DNA from: Oryzias latipes
Lineage: Eukaryota; Chordata; Actinopteri; Beloniformes; Adrianichthyidae
Direction: 5' to 3'
Length of the DNA: 64,000 nt
NCBI RefSeq assembly: GCF_002234675.1
Contig: NC_019880.2
Location: 19,976,789-20,040,788, forward strand
Of this stretch, positions 10,401 through 20,000 are shown piece by piece (positions within the stretch are counted from its first letter, which is position 1; each line of letters begins with the position of its first letter). Both the position numbers and the translations under genes were made by a program. The notes beneath the pieces were generated by a model. The model saw only the letters and a list, made by a program, of their open reading frames with translations. It was not told the origin of the DNA and did no database searches.

Positions 10401-11475
10401 CAAAAGTACGCTTTCCGTCTGCAAGCTCCATGCTGTGTCTCTCTGGCTTGAAGGTGCTGTCGAAACTCTTGAACCGGCTCCTGTCGTTAATAATGTGGGA
10501 CGATGCACCTGTGTCCACGACCAGGCCTTTTATCTGGATCTGCTGTGCAGCTCTGCTGGCATCTTTCGTCTCCGTCTTAAACGTGAAGTCTTCCTTTTCT
10601 GCAGCTCCCCTGGTGTCGTCCCGCCTGCAATCCACTTTATGGCTTCTGCTGTCGCAGCAGTCATCTTGAGCACGAGCGCACCGAGAGCCACGTCCACGTT
10701 CTTTCTTTCTGCACGCTTTATCTGTGTGACTTGTGCTCTTGCATGAACTACACCAAGCTTTCTTTGAGCAATCATCTTTTCTGTGCCCCTTTTCTCCACA
10801 TCTCCAGCAAACCAGGTCCGTTGAAGGTCCGCTCTTTTTCTTTGGAGCCGCTCGGGCTTTCAGCACTCTCTCTCCCGTCTCATCTGCTACGGGGTCTATG
10901 TCTTCAGAGGCCTCAAAGTTCCTTAATTTGGCTTTGAACTCTCCCAGCTTCATGTCTGCAGAGCTATGTGTAACCATCAGCGTGAATGGCTTGTATTTTT
11001 CTGGAAGTCCCCTCATAATCATTGCCATCATCAGTCCCTCACTCGGTGCTTCACCTGCACTCTTGAGCGCTGTAATGATTTGCTCTGCTCTGATGACATA
11101 CTCTGTAACAGTCTCTGTGTCTGCTTTCTTCAGTGAGGTCAATGTTATGTACAGGGAGACAATCCGGGGCCTACCTTTGCCGATGTAGTGTTCTCTTAAC
11201 ACTTTGAGACTCTCTCTGCCTTTGTCTTTAGTGTCTCTGAATATCAGTCCCAAGCTGGTGTTATCCAGTAATGGCGCCAGCGCGCAATATGCATCAGCGT
11301 TCAGCTTGTTGTCACGTGCTTGTTCTTCCACTGACAGAGGACCGGCAGGCTCATTCAGGATTGTCTGCTTCAGTCCTGCACTGTGCATGCAGCATAACAT
11401 CCTTTCTTCCCAGAGCTCATACTCCTCTGCTCTCCCGTCGAATGTGGGCCACTTAATCTTGGTTCTGTTCGTCAT
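7429..11475 (-). CDS. copia gag-pol polyprotein (1348 aa, intact)
   Basis: A single uninterrupted ORF. Gag-like N-terminus (~1-200); CCHC zinc knuckle CWRCGEKGHRKDDC (~222); aspartic protease VDTGASSHI (~318); GAG-pre-integrase HHCC-type region with CDVCIKGKF (~490); integrase core with RSDNGTEF (~578) and PYSPHQNGVAEREG; reverse transcriptase with MDVKTAYLHAPID (~945) and catalytic VIWVDDLILAA (~1033); RNase H with SDADWGADTSDRRSTTGY (~1203) and VALSTCEAEYMAL. Length and order match Ty1/copia. It is expressed from the LTR and processed by its own protease. All main catalytic motifs are visible, so it may still be active. Start chosen at the first Met after the primer site. Confidence 0.95.
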   Translation of the reverse strand: MTNRTKIKWPTFDGRAEEYELWEERMLCCMHSAGLKQTILNEPAGPLSVEEQARDNKLNADAYCALAPLLDNTSLGLIFRDTKDKGRESLKVLREHYIGKGRPRIVSLYITLTSLKKADTETVTEYVIRAEQIITALKSAGEAPSEGLMMAMIMRGLPEKYKPFTLMVTHSSADMKLGEFKAKLRNFEASEDIDPVADETGERVLKARAAPKKKSGPSTDLVCWRCGEKGHRKDDCSKKAWCSSCKSTSHTDKACRKKERGRGSRCARAQDDCCDSRSHKVDCRRDDTRGAAEKEDFTFKTETKDASRAAQQIQIKGLVVDTGASSHIINDRSRFKSFDSTFKPERHSMELADGKRTFGLAQGRGDAQVCLLDSKGRRCTVTLKNALYIPSFPQELFSVKCATANGAKVHFDEGKDVLEVPDGTKFTIHVFKRMYYLQTDFGENDVCNVSYDIQTWHEIMGHCNYEDILRLQDVTVGMHIKGAKRKPDKECDVCIKGKFTRTRNRNPTDKVKTQLELVNTDLAGPVNNESIDGFKYMQSFTDVYTGAVFVYFLKAKSDATQATEKFLADVAPYGTVKCIRSDNGTEFTSKEFQTLLRKNKIRHEMSCPYSPHQNGVAEREGRTLFEMARCKLIDSNLPKSLWHYAIQEAAYTRNRCFNKHTGTTPYTALTGKRCDLAKMHKFGSVCYAYQQDRGKLDSKCEKGLFVGHDKGSPAFLVYYPSTGKVQKHRLVKFITKTTCENETQTQELDVDSLGDCEEREALQPSCPITDEQTDDLQSPENDAEEHPRVMTQVSSSRKYPTRERKPPGYLKDYIQGDAKEEDSMLTSIDYCYRTVCGVPLTFKEAMSSTESGKWKRAMDEEIKSLEDNQTFTLTTLPEGRKTVGGRWVYSIKENNDEHEQYKARFVAKGYSQRAGIDFGETFSPTANLTSVRVVMQKAAQDNLTLHQMDVKTAYLHAPIDRDIYMEQPEGYKKGEGNLVCKLKKSIYGLKQSGRNWNEMLHTCLTDNNFTQNPADHCVYTKESKQGEKVIIVIWVDDLILAASNIKSLNQVKALLSTRFKMKDLGQLKHFLGIDFSQSDGCVKMSQERYVERILKRFDMQECRTRETPCDQKLNYSEDAPKMADVKTYREAVGSLIYLATSTRPDLCFVVSKLSQHFADPTDEHWVTVKHVLRYLRGTANKQLCFRKSSEGLGLQAYSDADWGADTSDRRSTTGYCVTMSKDSSLISWKTKKQPTVALSTCEAEYMALALTIQECIYLEQLLKGMDTHEYLKSVVYEDNQGTIALVRNPVNRQRCKHVDIKYHFIRSTIRDGKISLVYCPTEDMVADVMTKPVTKLKLMRFSQIMFGE

Positions 11476-11594
11476 TTTATGTCCGTAGCTAAGGTAGCGA
11501 TAGCTTCCAGCTAATTCCTGCTTTACGTTGGCAAACAGACGTCTTGCGATAGCACGTGTCCGTCGTCAGACTCTCAGAATGCTCCTTGCGGTCT

Positions 11595-11608
11595 CTGGGC
11601 CCATAACC
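11595..11608 (-). promoter_or_regulatory. copia primer-binding site (half-tRNA-iMet type)
   Basis: CTGGGCCCATAACC on the + strand directly abuts the 5' LTR. It is identical to the anticodon-arm segment of eukaryotic initiator tRNA-Met, so the element RNA is complementary to an internal tRNA cleavage site rather than the 3' CCA end. This is a known habit of Drosophila copia. Confidence 0.85.
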
Positions 11609-11868
11609 TGTTAGCAGGTTTAGTTCCTCAGTGTAGGCTTACACCTTTTGCCTACCTGCAGCGGAATAATTATGAAGAAATTACGACGGGCAGCCACGTC
11701 TCTCTTTAGCCATTCACCGGCTTGACTTTATTAACAGGACCGAACAGAAAGCTTGCTCCAACATCCAGAGTAAAACAGCGCCTCCTTCAGGTCACTAATA
11801 ACAGATACAGTTACAAAACAGTCATACCTGTCCAAGTGGTATCTCCTGAGTCATACCATTTGTCAACA
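11609..11868 (-). repeat. copia 5' LTR (260 bp)
   Basis: Direct repeat of 7081-7338. It should carry promoter and polyadenylation signals; none was defined individually. Confidence 0.95.
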
Positions 11869-12096
11869 CAGTCACAGACCCATTCACCCAGTCACACACA
11901 CATTCACACACACAGTCACACACTGGTGGTCGCTCCGCTGCCAAACACAGGCGCCCGCCTACCACCAGAGGCAAGGTGGGGTTCAGTGTCTTGCCCAAGG
12001 ACACTTCGACTCATGGGCATGCAAGGCGAGAATCGAACCTGCAACCTTACGATCATGGGACGACTGCCCTACCGCTGCACCACGGCCGCCCCCACG
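11869..12096 (-). mobile_element. tRNA-derived SINE, 5' part (right of copia)
   Basis: On the minus strand the head GGCGGCCGTGGTGCAGCGG has a box-A-like sequence and GCAGGTTCGATTC (complement of 12030-12044) is a box B. The body GTGTCCTTGGGCAAGACAC follows. Together with 7013-7080 it forms a ~295-bp SINE split by the copia insertion. Confidence 0.8.
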
Positions 12097-13124
12097 ACCG
12101 TACTTTTACCAATTCTAGGAACCACAAGCAGTCCTGCATTTTGTGAGCGAAGTGTTCTTATTGGATGGTAAGAGACTATGAGGTCCTTAATGTAGGACGG
12201 GGCCAGTCCATGTAAGGCCTTATAGATTAACAGAAGGATCTTGAACTTGATTCTAGAATCAACTGGGAGCCAATGGAGTGAAACTAACAAAGGAGTGATG
12301 TGATCTCTTCTGCTAGTTCCTGCTAACAATCTAGCTGCTGCGTTCTTAACAAGCTGGAGACTTCTTAAGGAACTCTTAGGACACGCTGCTAACAAGGAGT
12401 TACAGTAATCCAGCCTCGACGTAACAAATACATGAATGAGTTTTTCAGCATCACTCCTAGAAAGCATATTTCTGATCTTAGCAATATTCCGCAGGTGAAA
12501 AAAGTCAGTTCTACACGCCTGAGATATGTGAGCCTTAAATGATAAGTCCTGGTCAAATAAAACCCCAAGGTTTCCAACTGTGGAATTGGGGGCTATACTT
12601 ATACCATCCAGGGAGACTATCTGAGCAGACAGAGTATCTCTGAGGTTTTTAGGACCTAGTATAATGACCTCAGTTTTTTCTGGGTTCAAGAGGAGGTAAT
12701 TAATTGTCATCCAGGTCTTGATGTCTCTGATGCAGGCGTTCAGTTTCTCTATATCATCATACTGGTCAGGTTTCATGGATAAATACAACTGCGTATCGTC
12801 GACATAACAATGAAAATTAATGCTGTGTTTCCTGATTATGTTTCCTAGGGGTAGCATATAAAGCGTGAACAGGATGGGTCCTAAAACTGAGCCCTGTGGG
12901 ACTCCATAGTTAACTCGAGTGCACTGAGAGGAATGTCCATTTACATTAACAAACTGATATCTATCAGACAGATAGGATTTAAACCACTGGAGAGCAGATC
13001 CTCTGATCCCTATGTCCTGCTCTAATCTATGGAGTAAAATATTGTGGTCGATAGTGTCAAAGGCTGCACTGAGGTCTAACAGGACCAGAATAGAAAGTAG
13101 TCCCTTATCTGAGGCCAATAACAA
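12069..13124 (-). pseudogene. L2-B LINE reverse transcriptase fragment
   Basis: RT core of the same LINE as 6148-7012. Visible motifs are LLDLSAAFDTIDHNILLHRL, GVPQGSVLGPILFTLYMLPLG, then FHCYVDDTQLYL, where the usual YADD is YVDD, followed by SRLDYCNSLL and ITPLLVSLHWLPVD. The reading frame runs into the inserted SINE at ~12096, so its stop codon is not native. The 5' end is truncated at ~13140, which removes the endonuclease and the first RT blocks. About 5.1 kb of inserted SINE and copia sequence separates it from its own C-terminus. Confidence 0.85.
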
Positions 13125-13356
13125 GTCATTAGAGACTCTTAACTAGTGCAGTTTCCGCAACGTTTAGCGTTCTGCAGGCTACAGCCAGGGGTAGTTGACC
13201 ATACTTGCATCTCAGGGCAATGCCCAATGGAACTTAAACCAACTCCCGCTTGGCACCTTGAAGACAACCAACAGCCGCAACAAGGTAAGAGCTTCTTTAC
13301 CATGGCCCACCCCTATGGATTTATATCTCAGAGCAGAGCTGACTCTGAAATAGCTT

Positions 13357-13560
13357 TTAACCCTTTTTCTATCCTATGACCCCACCCTTACATTGACATA
13401 TTATCCCAACCATGACAAAGGTGGATAAAGGATTTCATGTTGTCCATGGACACCAGTGAAGATCACAAATATTTGAAGAAAATAGTTCAGTGTACTGTCT
13501 TGTGGAGTTTAGATGACCTCACTCCCAATGTCAAAGTGCCTAGGATAGCATAAGGGTTAA
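13357..13560. mobile_element. piggyBac-type MITE, copy 2
   Basis: TTAACCCTTTTTCTATCC at the left and AGGATAGCATAAGGGTTAA at the right. Aligns in full with 33041-33243 and inversely with 1380-1590. Flanked by TTAA. Confidence 0.85.
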
Positions 13561-15040
13561 TCCTGCACACTCCACACAAGCCCCTAAAGTTTATTTAACC
13601 CTGGTTGCCCATATATCTCATCCCAGTTTTTTATTTTCCCAGTCGGATGCCCCGGGGTCTCCGGATGTGCGGTGCAACCCCCCTCAAAGCATAACCATGC
13701 TAGTGGAGGACATAAGCATGATGAACGGGCATGCAAAGGTCAAACATGACTTGCAAAACACCCTTTCTTAGTCCTCCTCTTCCATTAGGGGTTCGTCTCC
13801 GCAGCCCCTGGAGACCTCCTTCACCTTCTCTCCTCCTTCACCCCTCCAGTATCCCCAAACAGGGAGCTAGCCTTACCCGCCCCCTCCCTAAACTGACCGG
13901 GTTACATCCCCAACCAGGGAGCTAGCCCTCCCATTTCCCCTCCCCCCTCCTTTAGCATCCCTAAATCGGGAGCTAGCCCTCCCCTCCCTTTCCCTTATCC
14001 TCCGCCTTAGCATCCCTAATCAGGGAGCTAAGTACCTCCCCTTCATAACCCTACCCTAACCCCAATCCTACATACTCTCCTCCTTCACCCCTCCAGGATC
14101 CCCAAACAGGGAGCTAGCCTTACCCGCGCCTCCCTAAACCGAATAGGTAGCATCCCCAACCAGGGAGCTAGCCCTCCCCTCCTTCCCTCCCTTTTCCCTT
14201 CCCCCTCCTTACGCATCTCTAAAACGGGAGCTAGCTCTGCCCTTCCTTTTCCTGATCCTCCCCCTTAGCATATCTAGCCCAGGAACTATTGTCTAACCCT
14301 ATCCTACCCTGTTTTTTTGTTTTTTTAAACCTCAAACTTTTTCTTTTTTAGATTTTTCAGAATTAAATATTAGGATCTGTAGGGTTTTTTTTTTAGGGAC
14401 AGCAAAACATTTTACTAACCTATTTCAATCCTTTTTACTTTTGTCTTTTAATCTGCATGTTTTTTATATGATTTAATAAGGTATAGCACTTAATTTTAGC
14501 ACTTATTTTAACATACTAACAACTTTGCATGGTTTTTACTATGCTTTTAGCACTGTTCCAGATTTGCTAGATTAGCCCATAATATTTAAGTCATACTAGA
14601 TCTTTAACCACTTAGATTTATTTTGATTTTAATTTTTTTAACTATATTTATTTGTTCCCTTTTTTTCTCCCTTCCCTTTCTTATCCCCCTCAGCGTCCCA
14701 GAATCACTATTAAGTTTGGTGGTCAAATGGTAATGGTAGCTAGTTTACACGCAGGCATCCAGGGTTTTGAATCTAGACTGGACAGATTCATATTTTGAGT
14801 TTGTATTCCCTTTCTCTATTTCTATTTATTTATTTATGTTTATTTTTTAGTTTTGGTTTTTCCTTTTTTTCCAGTACAGCAGGCCCGTGCACACAAACTA
14901 CATCTGTATTTTTCCAAACCCCAACCATAACCCTAGTTTGTATTGAGTTCTTCAAAAAACACTGTTTAACATATTGTCAATTTGTTTACAATACGTTTTA
15001 AGATTTTACAAGTTATTTTTTTAAACAAATGTTATAATTA
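13561..15040 (+). other. Region upstream of Penelope-like element 1, partly tandem-repetitive
   Basis: C/T-rich to 14330, then AT-rich. No coding sequence. It may be 5'UTR or a pseudo-LTR part of the element downstream, but no second copy is present in the window to prove it. Confidence 0.35.
13827..14324 (+). repeat. Two-unit tandem repeat, ~249 bp
   Basis: TCTCCTCCTTCACCCCTCCA starts at about 13827 and again at about 14076. Each unit contains several spaced GGGAGCTAGC motifs preceded by CATCCCCAA-like sequence, so the array has an internal sub-repeat. Confidence 0.7.
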
Positions 15041-15059
15041 TGTGAAAACACAAAATTAC

Positions 15060-15240
15060 GCATGCATGTGGATGCAACGCTCCGAGCCTCCAAGTTCCAG
15101 CGACCAATGGAGGCCACATCCTGCCCAGCAACGCTTCCTGATTGGCTGAGCAGCCTAAATGCATGATTGGAAATATATCATGTCACGGACACTTTCTTCC
15201 ATCTCCGTGAGATACACACGCTCGGATCTTATCCTCGTTC
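15060..15240 (+). promoter_or_regulatory. CCAAT-rich promoter-like segment of Penelope-like element 1
   Basis: Contains GACCAATGG (~15100), TGATTGGCTG (~15139) and ATGATTGG (~15164), followed by the AT-rich GGAAATATATCATG. It lies just 5' of the hammerhead-like motif and the element ORF. Function is inferred. Confidence 0.35.
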
Positions 15241-15267
15241 GTATGGTTACATTTTGTTTATAGTTTG

Positions 15268-15320
15268 CAAGCCAGCCTGACGAAGACTGTTTCTTGTTGA
15301 AACGTTGCAATATTGGCTTG
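15268..15320 (+). ncRNA. Hammerhead-type ribozyme motif of a Penelope-like element
   Basis: Core CTGACGA (15277-15283) and GAAAC (15299-15303) are followed by a possible GTT cleavage triplet. CAAGCCA (15268-15274) is complementary to TGGCTTG (15314-15320), closing stem I. Stem II (AAGA/TCTT-like) is weak. Minimal hammerheads are known in Penelope-like elements; activity here is untested. Confidence 0.5.
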
Positions 15321-15486
15321 TATTTTTTTTTATATTTTTGTAAGCCTGAACGCTCTGAATTAAACCGAAGTTGATCGGTGAATCACGTTTCCCCTCAGCT
15401 TATTTATCATTAGCATAGCCTCTTAGCTACGGGTGACGAAGGTGCTTTTTGCAACTGGCCGAATTAAATCCAGGCCACAGTTAGCC

Positions 15487-17000
15487 ATGCCACCGTGGCC
15501 ACACGAAGACGAATGGACGCTCGTCCAATCCAGAAGAGGCAGACGGAGGGAACGCGTCTTCGAGCGGGACAGGCCACCGAACAGATGGGCAAGCTGCATG
15601 TTTTTCCAGCTACCTGCGTCGAGACAAGCGTCGCTCCTATGCTGACGTCACCAGAGAAGGGGGCCCAATTTCTGGAGCTGAACTGTTTCAGCGGACAGCA
15701 GGTGAGATGTCGCCGCGCACTGCAACCATCCTATGGCGGTCAACGCTATCCATATGGCGCTCCACGGGTGCCAAGGCCCAGGGGCGGATTCTCCAATCAA
15801 AATGCCCGCTACGCGTTCGTGCCAATGGGAGCTCAGAATGAAGCCCCCCCCCCACACAGAGTGCAGTCAAATGACCCTGACTTCACAAATAAGGTGCATG
15901 TTATCGACAGACTTATTAAAGCCGTCCACCACCTCAGCAATGTGTCCCGGGACGATCATCCTCCCTCCTTGGACAGAATAACCCACAATGTGGCCACAAT
16001 TATTAAACCTGCTTCCCCCAATCTCCAAACACAAACTCTAATCGAGGGGAAAGCTAGGAATTGGGCCTTCACCACCATCCTCATCCTCAGAGATAACTAT
16101 CAAAAAATCATTGACTCTGAGATTCATAAACTCAGTCAGTTTTCTTCATCGGATTGGAGGGGTCCTTTTGAGATAGCCACAACATGGGCCAAAGGTAATC
16201 TAGGCAGACGCCTGAGACAAGACACTTTGGACCGTGCCCAGGCTGTCATAATCGTCAGGCTGACAGAAACTGCCTCCCCTCCTCCTCCTGCTGCTGTTGT
16301 TGCTGCTCCTTCTCTTCCAGCACAGGCAGCTGACCAGGCATCATCATGGCTCCATCATCACCTCCAGCGAACCAGCCTCTCCCCACGAGACCACGGAGCC
16401 CAGCTGCAACACAAGCACCTACCCCGCCCCAAAGCAGCGGACATCAGATCACCACGGTCGCCCAGATCCACGCACCGCCTCCACCCATGTCAGTCTCCCG
16501 GTGGAGACCAAAGAGACATGACATCACACCCCGCAAATTCCCTGCAGTGGCACCTGCACATACATCAGAAGACTGTAATCATTGGAGACTCCAATATGTG
16601 CCACCTTCCACCTTTTAAGGGTGGCAACGTACAAATGGACAGTTTTCCTGGAGCCAGATGGCATCACGCCGAATTCCTCCTGAAGACGGCCACTTTCTAG
16701 ACGGAACCGGAGATTCTCCTGCTTTACTTTGGAATAAACAACAGATCACAGAGGGATAAACAAGCCCCAGTGACAGAGATGATCAAAGCCCTGACTGTAA
16801 CAGGACAAAGGTTTCCAAACGCCATGATCTTCGTCCCTCATGTCAGCTTTTCACCCAAACTTTCAAAAAAGCCGTCCTCATGCATCTCAATCAGCACATC
16901 CAAGAACTGACAGATTAAATTCTTCCATTTAGTGGCGTGTTTGATCAGAACGACAACGTCCACTGGACTGCAGCAACAGCCAAGACGCTGGAGCACCTGG
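15487..17000 (+). pseudogene. PLE-1 N-terminal ORF with SGNH/GDSL-hydrolase-like domain
   Basis: The probable start is MPPWPHEDEWTLVQSRRG at 15487. An early frameshift moves to the frame of the 401-codon ORF at 15495-16700. A helical domain (NKVHVIDRLIKAVHHLSNVS to RLRQDTLDRAQAVI, ~15888-16257) and a Pro/Ser-rich linker precede the hydrolase-like part: VIIGDSN with candidate nucleophile Ser at 16590-16592, then FPGARWHHAEFLL. After an in-frame TAG (16698-16700) comes LLLYFGINNRSQRDK (block-III-like Asn), and after a frameshift DNVHWT (16952-16966), a DxxH block V. The nucleophile and Asp-x-x-His positions of SGNH esterases are thus present. The product is broken in this copy. The helical part resembles 23020-23150 of PLE-2. 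Confidence 0.65.
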
Positions 17001-17029
17001 TTAAACCAACACTGTCACAGAGGGAGGGG

Positions 17030-20000
17030 AAAGATGGGGTTATTAACCTGTGTGAGGACTTTGTTCTTCCTCTTACACAGCTCTCCCTGCTGAGCAGAGG
17101 ATTTATCTTCATCCCATCCAAATGTAATAGTAAGATTTCAATCCAGACATGATTTACAGGAATAACATCGAAGGGATTAAGTTAAGCATTCACTGTAAGG
17201 ACAAAGACAGCATCCAACATCAGCCTTTCACGCAGAAATCGGATTGGCACCCTCTTCTGCGACTCTCCCAGCACAAATTAACACTTTAATTAATCGGGAT
17301 ATCTCCTATTTTGAGAATGGTTTTAAAATCATTCACAATGCACCAAATCTGAGTGGAGATGAAGCAAGAGCTTATAAAGAATTGATCCAAAATAAAGACA
17401 TTGTGATTAAACCAGCCGATAAGGGCAGTTTAACAGTCATTATGGACAAAAAGATTACTTAAACGAAGGTTATGGACAATTAAATGATAACACATATTAC
17501 CTCAAACTTCAGAAACCCATTTATCCGGGCACAATCCTCATGGTAGACAGACTTATTAATAATTTACCAAAAAAGAAATTCATTGATCGGAAGCAAAAAA
17601 ACAGACCTTCAGGGAACCTCGCAACCGAGGCCCAGGCGGTTTTACATGTTGCCCAAAATCTATAAAGATCCCCAAAAATGGACAATTCCATTTAAAATTT
17701 ATCCGGGCAGACTCATCGTTTCAGGTTGCGAAACTGAGACTTATAACACAGCAGAATATTTGGACTTCTTTTTAAATCCGCTATCTAACAAGCATGACAG
17801 CTATCTTAAAGACGAGTACGATTTCATTGAAAAAATTAAGCAGATAGTAATCCCAACAGATTCCTTACTCTTTACTATGTATGGAAGAGATTCTGTAGCA
17901 TAATTAAAAATAAAGTCAAAACCAGAAATGCTTTTTTATTTTCTAAATGAAGCTGCATTTTTTGACTCAAAATTAAAATGAAAAACCAATCCACCAAAAT
18001 CCATTTTCATTTTCTTCAACACCGCTAATGCTGTCACTTAATTAAAATGATAAAGAAATGATATTTGACATTTTCAAAAAGTTCTCTGGTAAATGTGTAG
18101 CAAAATTCATTTAGAAATGTCTAATTTGACAAATGGATTAACAGAAATGCTTTTTCATTTTCAAAATGTAACTGCATCAAATGACTCAAAGTTAAAATGA
18201 AAAATATATACTTCACAATGCTTTTTCATTTCTACTTAAAAACAGCTTATTTTGTGTCGTAATAAAAGCAAAAATGCAAAGAGGGGATTGCATTTATTTT
18301 AACATCCACCCTGCGAACACTGTTGCATATCTCAATTTGAATAAGCATTTCCAGAGGCGAGGCGGGGCGATGACGTCAGTGCAATCTCCGTGTGTCCGGC
18401 TGCTAACAGACACATGCTAGGAGCAGTGTAGCTTTGTGTTAGCAGCAGAGGAGAGGGCTTTGTGATGATTGTGAACTTCTGATGATTTTACACAGCTTCT
18501 CAGGACTACGTAACAGCACTTCCGCCTTCTGCTGACGCACCGCGGTTAGTTGACACCCCCCCCCCCTGACAAGTTTTTTTTTTTCGGACTGGCAGTTGCC
18601 TTCGCATAGCAGAATGCGACGCCCCCCGCGACCCGAAGCTCCCGATCGCCGAAGGCGGAAGTGCCTCTACGATCTGAGAAACCATCATATGAATTTGTGT
18701 TTCCAGTGGTGTCCAGAACAAAATAAAGGCTGATGTAATTCCCACATATTTACATCCAAGATGCTCATTGCCCGTTCGGAGTTTTAAGTACCTTCTCGGC
18801 TAATGTTTTAGCATATATTAGCATAATGCTAATATAGAATCCATGAGCTGCCCACCACCCAACCGGCGCCCTGTCTCCTCAAGCCAGTCCCGGCACTCAA
18901 CCCAAGCAACCCAGAGATCACCGCGCAACCACAGCTCCCCCCCCACTACTCTACCCTCTACAACCCTCCTCACCCGCTATATTATCCAACCCCTCCTCCC
19001 ATACCCCCCCTAATGCCCTCCCCACTCTGCGATGGGGAGGGAGAGCCCCAGAGGAACCCGGTGAGCCAGCCCCAAGGTCTGCTCCACCCATGCACTCTGG
19101 CACACATGCTCACAATCTTCTGGATGCCCCCCACCCCTGTAGCCACACAGTAACCCCTTCCGGCCGATCGACCCCCCCAGCGCCACACGCCCGACCACCA
19201 CTGCAGCAGACATTATACCTACAAGCCTGGTCGCCCTGAGAGGACCAGGCGGGTAAAGACGGGCCACCCCTCCCCGACCCCAGCCATGTTTGGTGGTGTG
19301 GGTGTACCATGTGTGTGCTGCAGGTAAAATAGGAGGTCTCCAGTGCGGCGGGCCCTACCGCTGCCAAGCAGCAGAGCCCCCCCACTCCGGGGTCCCTCTG
19401 TGATTGGTGTGTATTTGCTGTGTGTGCTGCTAACATGCAGTGTGTGTGTCTAAAGTGGAAGTTAAAATTGTGGGGTAGACCAGTGAAAGATGAGCCGTAC
19501 CCCCCTCCACCAGACCATCCCCACAAGGCCCTAGATGAATCTGGGTGTCTAATATGCGAGTAAAAGTGGAATGGAAGGCGGGCGCCAACGCGACCCCAGA
19601 GAGAGACACCCTCAGCGAGCCCCGGCAGCATGTCCCACCCATCCAGTTCCTGGAGCCCTGTGTGCCTGTGTGCAACGTTTGTTTGGATGGGAGCGGGGAT
19701 GAGCAGACGGATGGGCACAACTGGGGGAAGAAGACTCCCCCGAGCGACTGGCCCCCCAGCCAGCCGTAGTAGGCGCCCCCCTTCCCAGGGCGGCCAGGCA
19801 GCCAGGAGCCGGCAAGCCTGCCGCAGATAAGCGCCAAGGGACAGTCACAAGGAAGGGGCCCTGTGCCAACCCAGAGGGGGCAGGAGGTCCAGCCCCACCA
19901 TTCATGCCCTGACTTCCCTAAGGGACTAGCACACCGCCCCCCAGGGCGCAACCCCCCTTCCTAAAAATAAAATAAATAGAGAACCAAAAATAGATAAAAA

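Larger units (their letters stand above)
7081..11868 (-). mobile_element. Ty1/copia LTR retrotransposon, full length
   Basis: 4788-bp element read on the minus strand: 5' LTR 11609-11868, primer site, gag-pol ORF, polypurine tract, 3' LTR 7081-7338. The LTRs start TGTTAG and end CAACA on the + strand and differ only by a 2-bp indel. It is flanked by a 5-bp target duplication CAGTC (7076-7080 and 11869-11873). The order PR-INT-RT-RH identifies Ty1/copia rather than Ty3/gypsy. Near-identical LTRs plus an open ORF indicate a young insertion. Confidence 0.95.
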
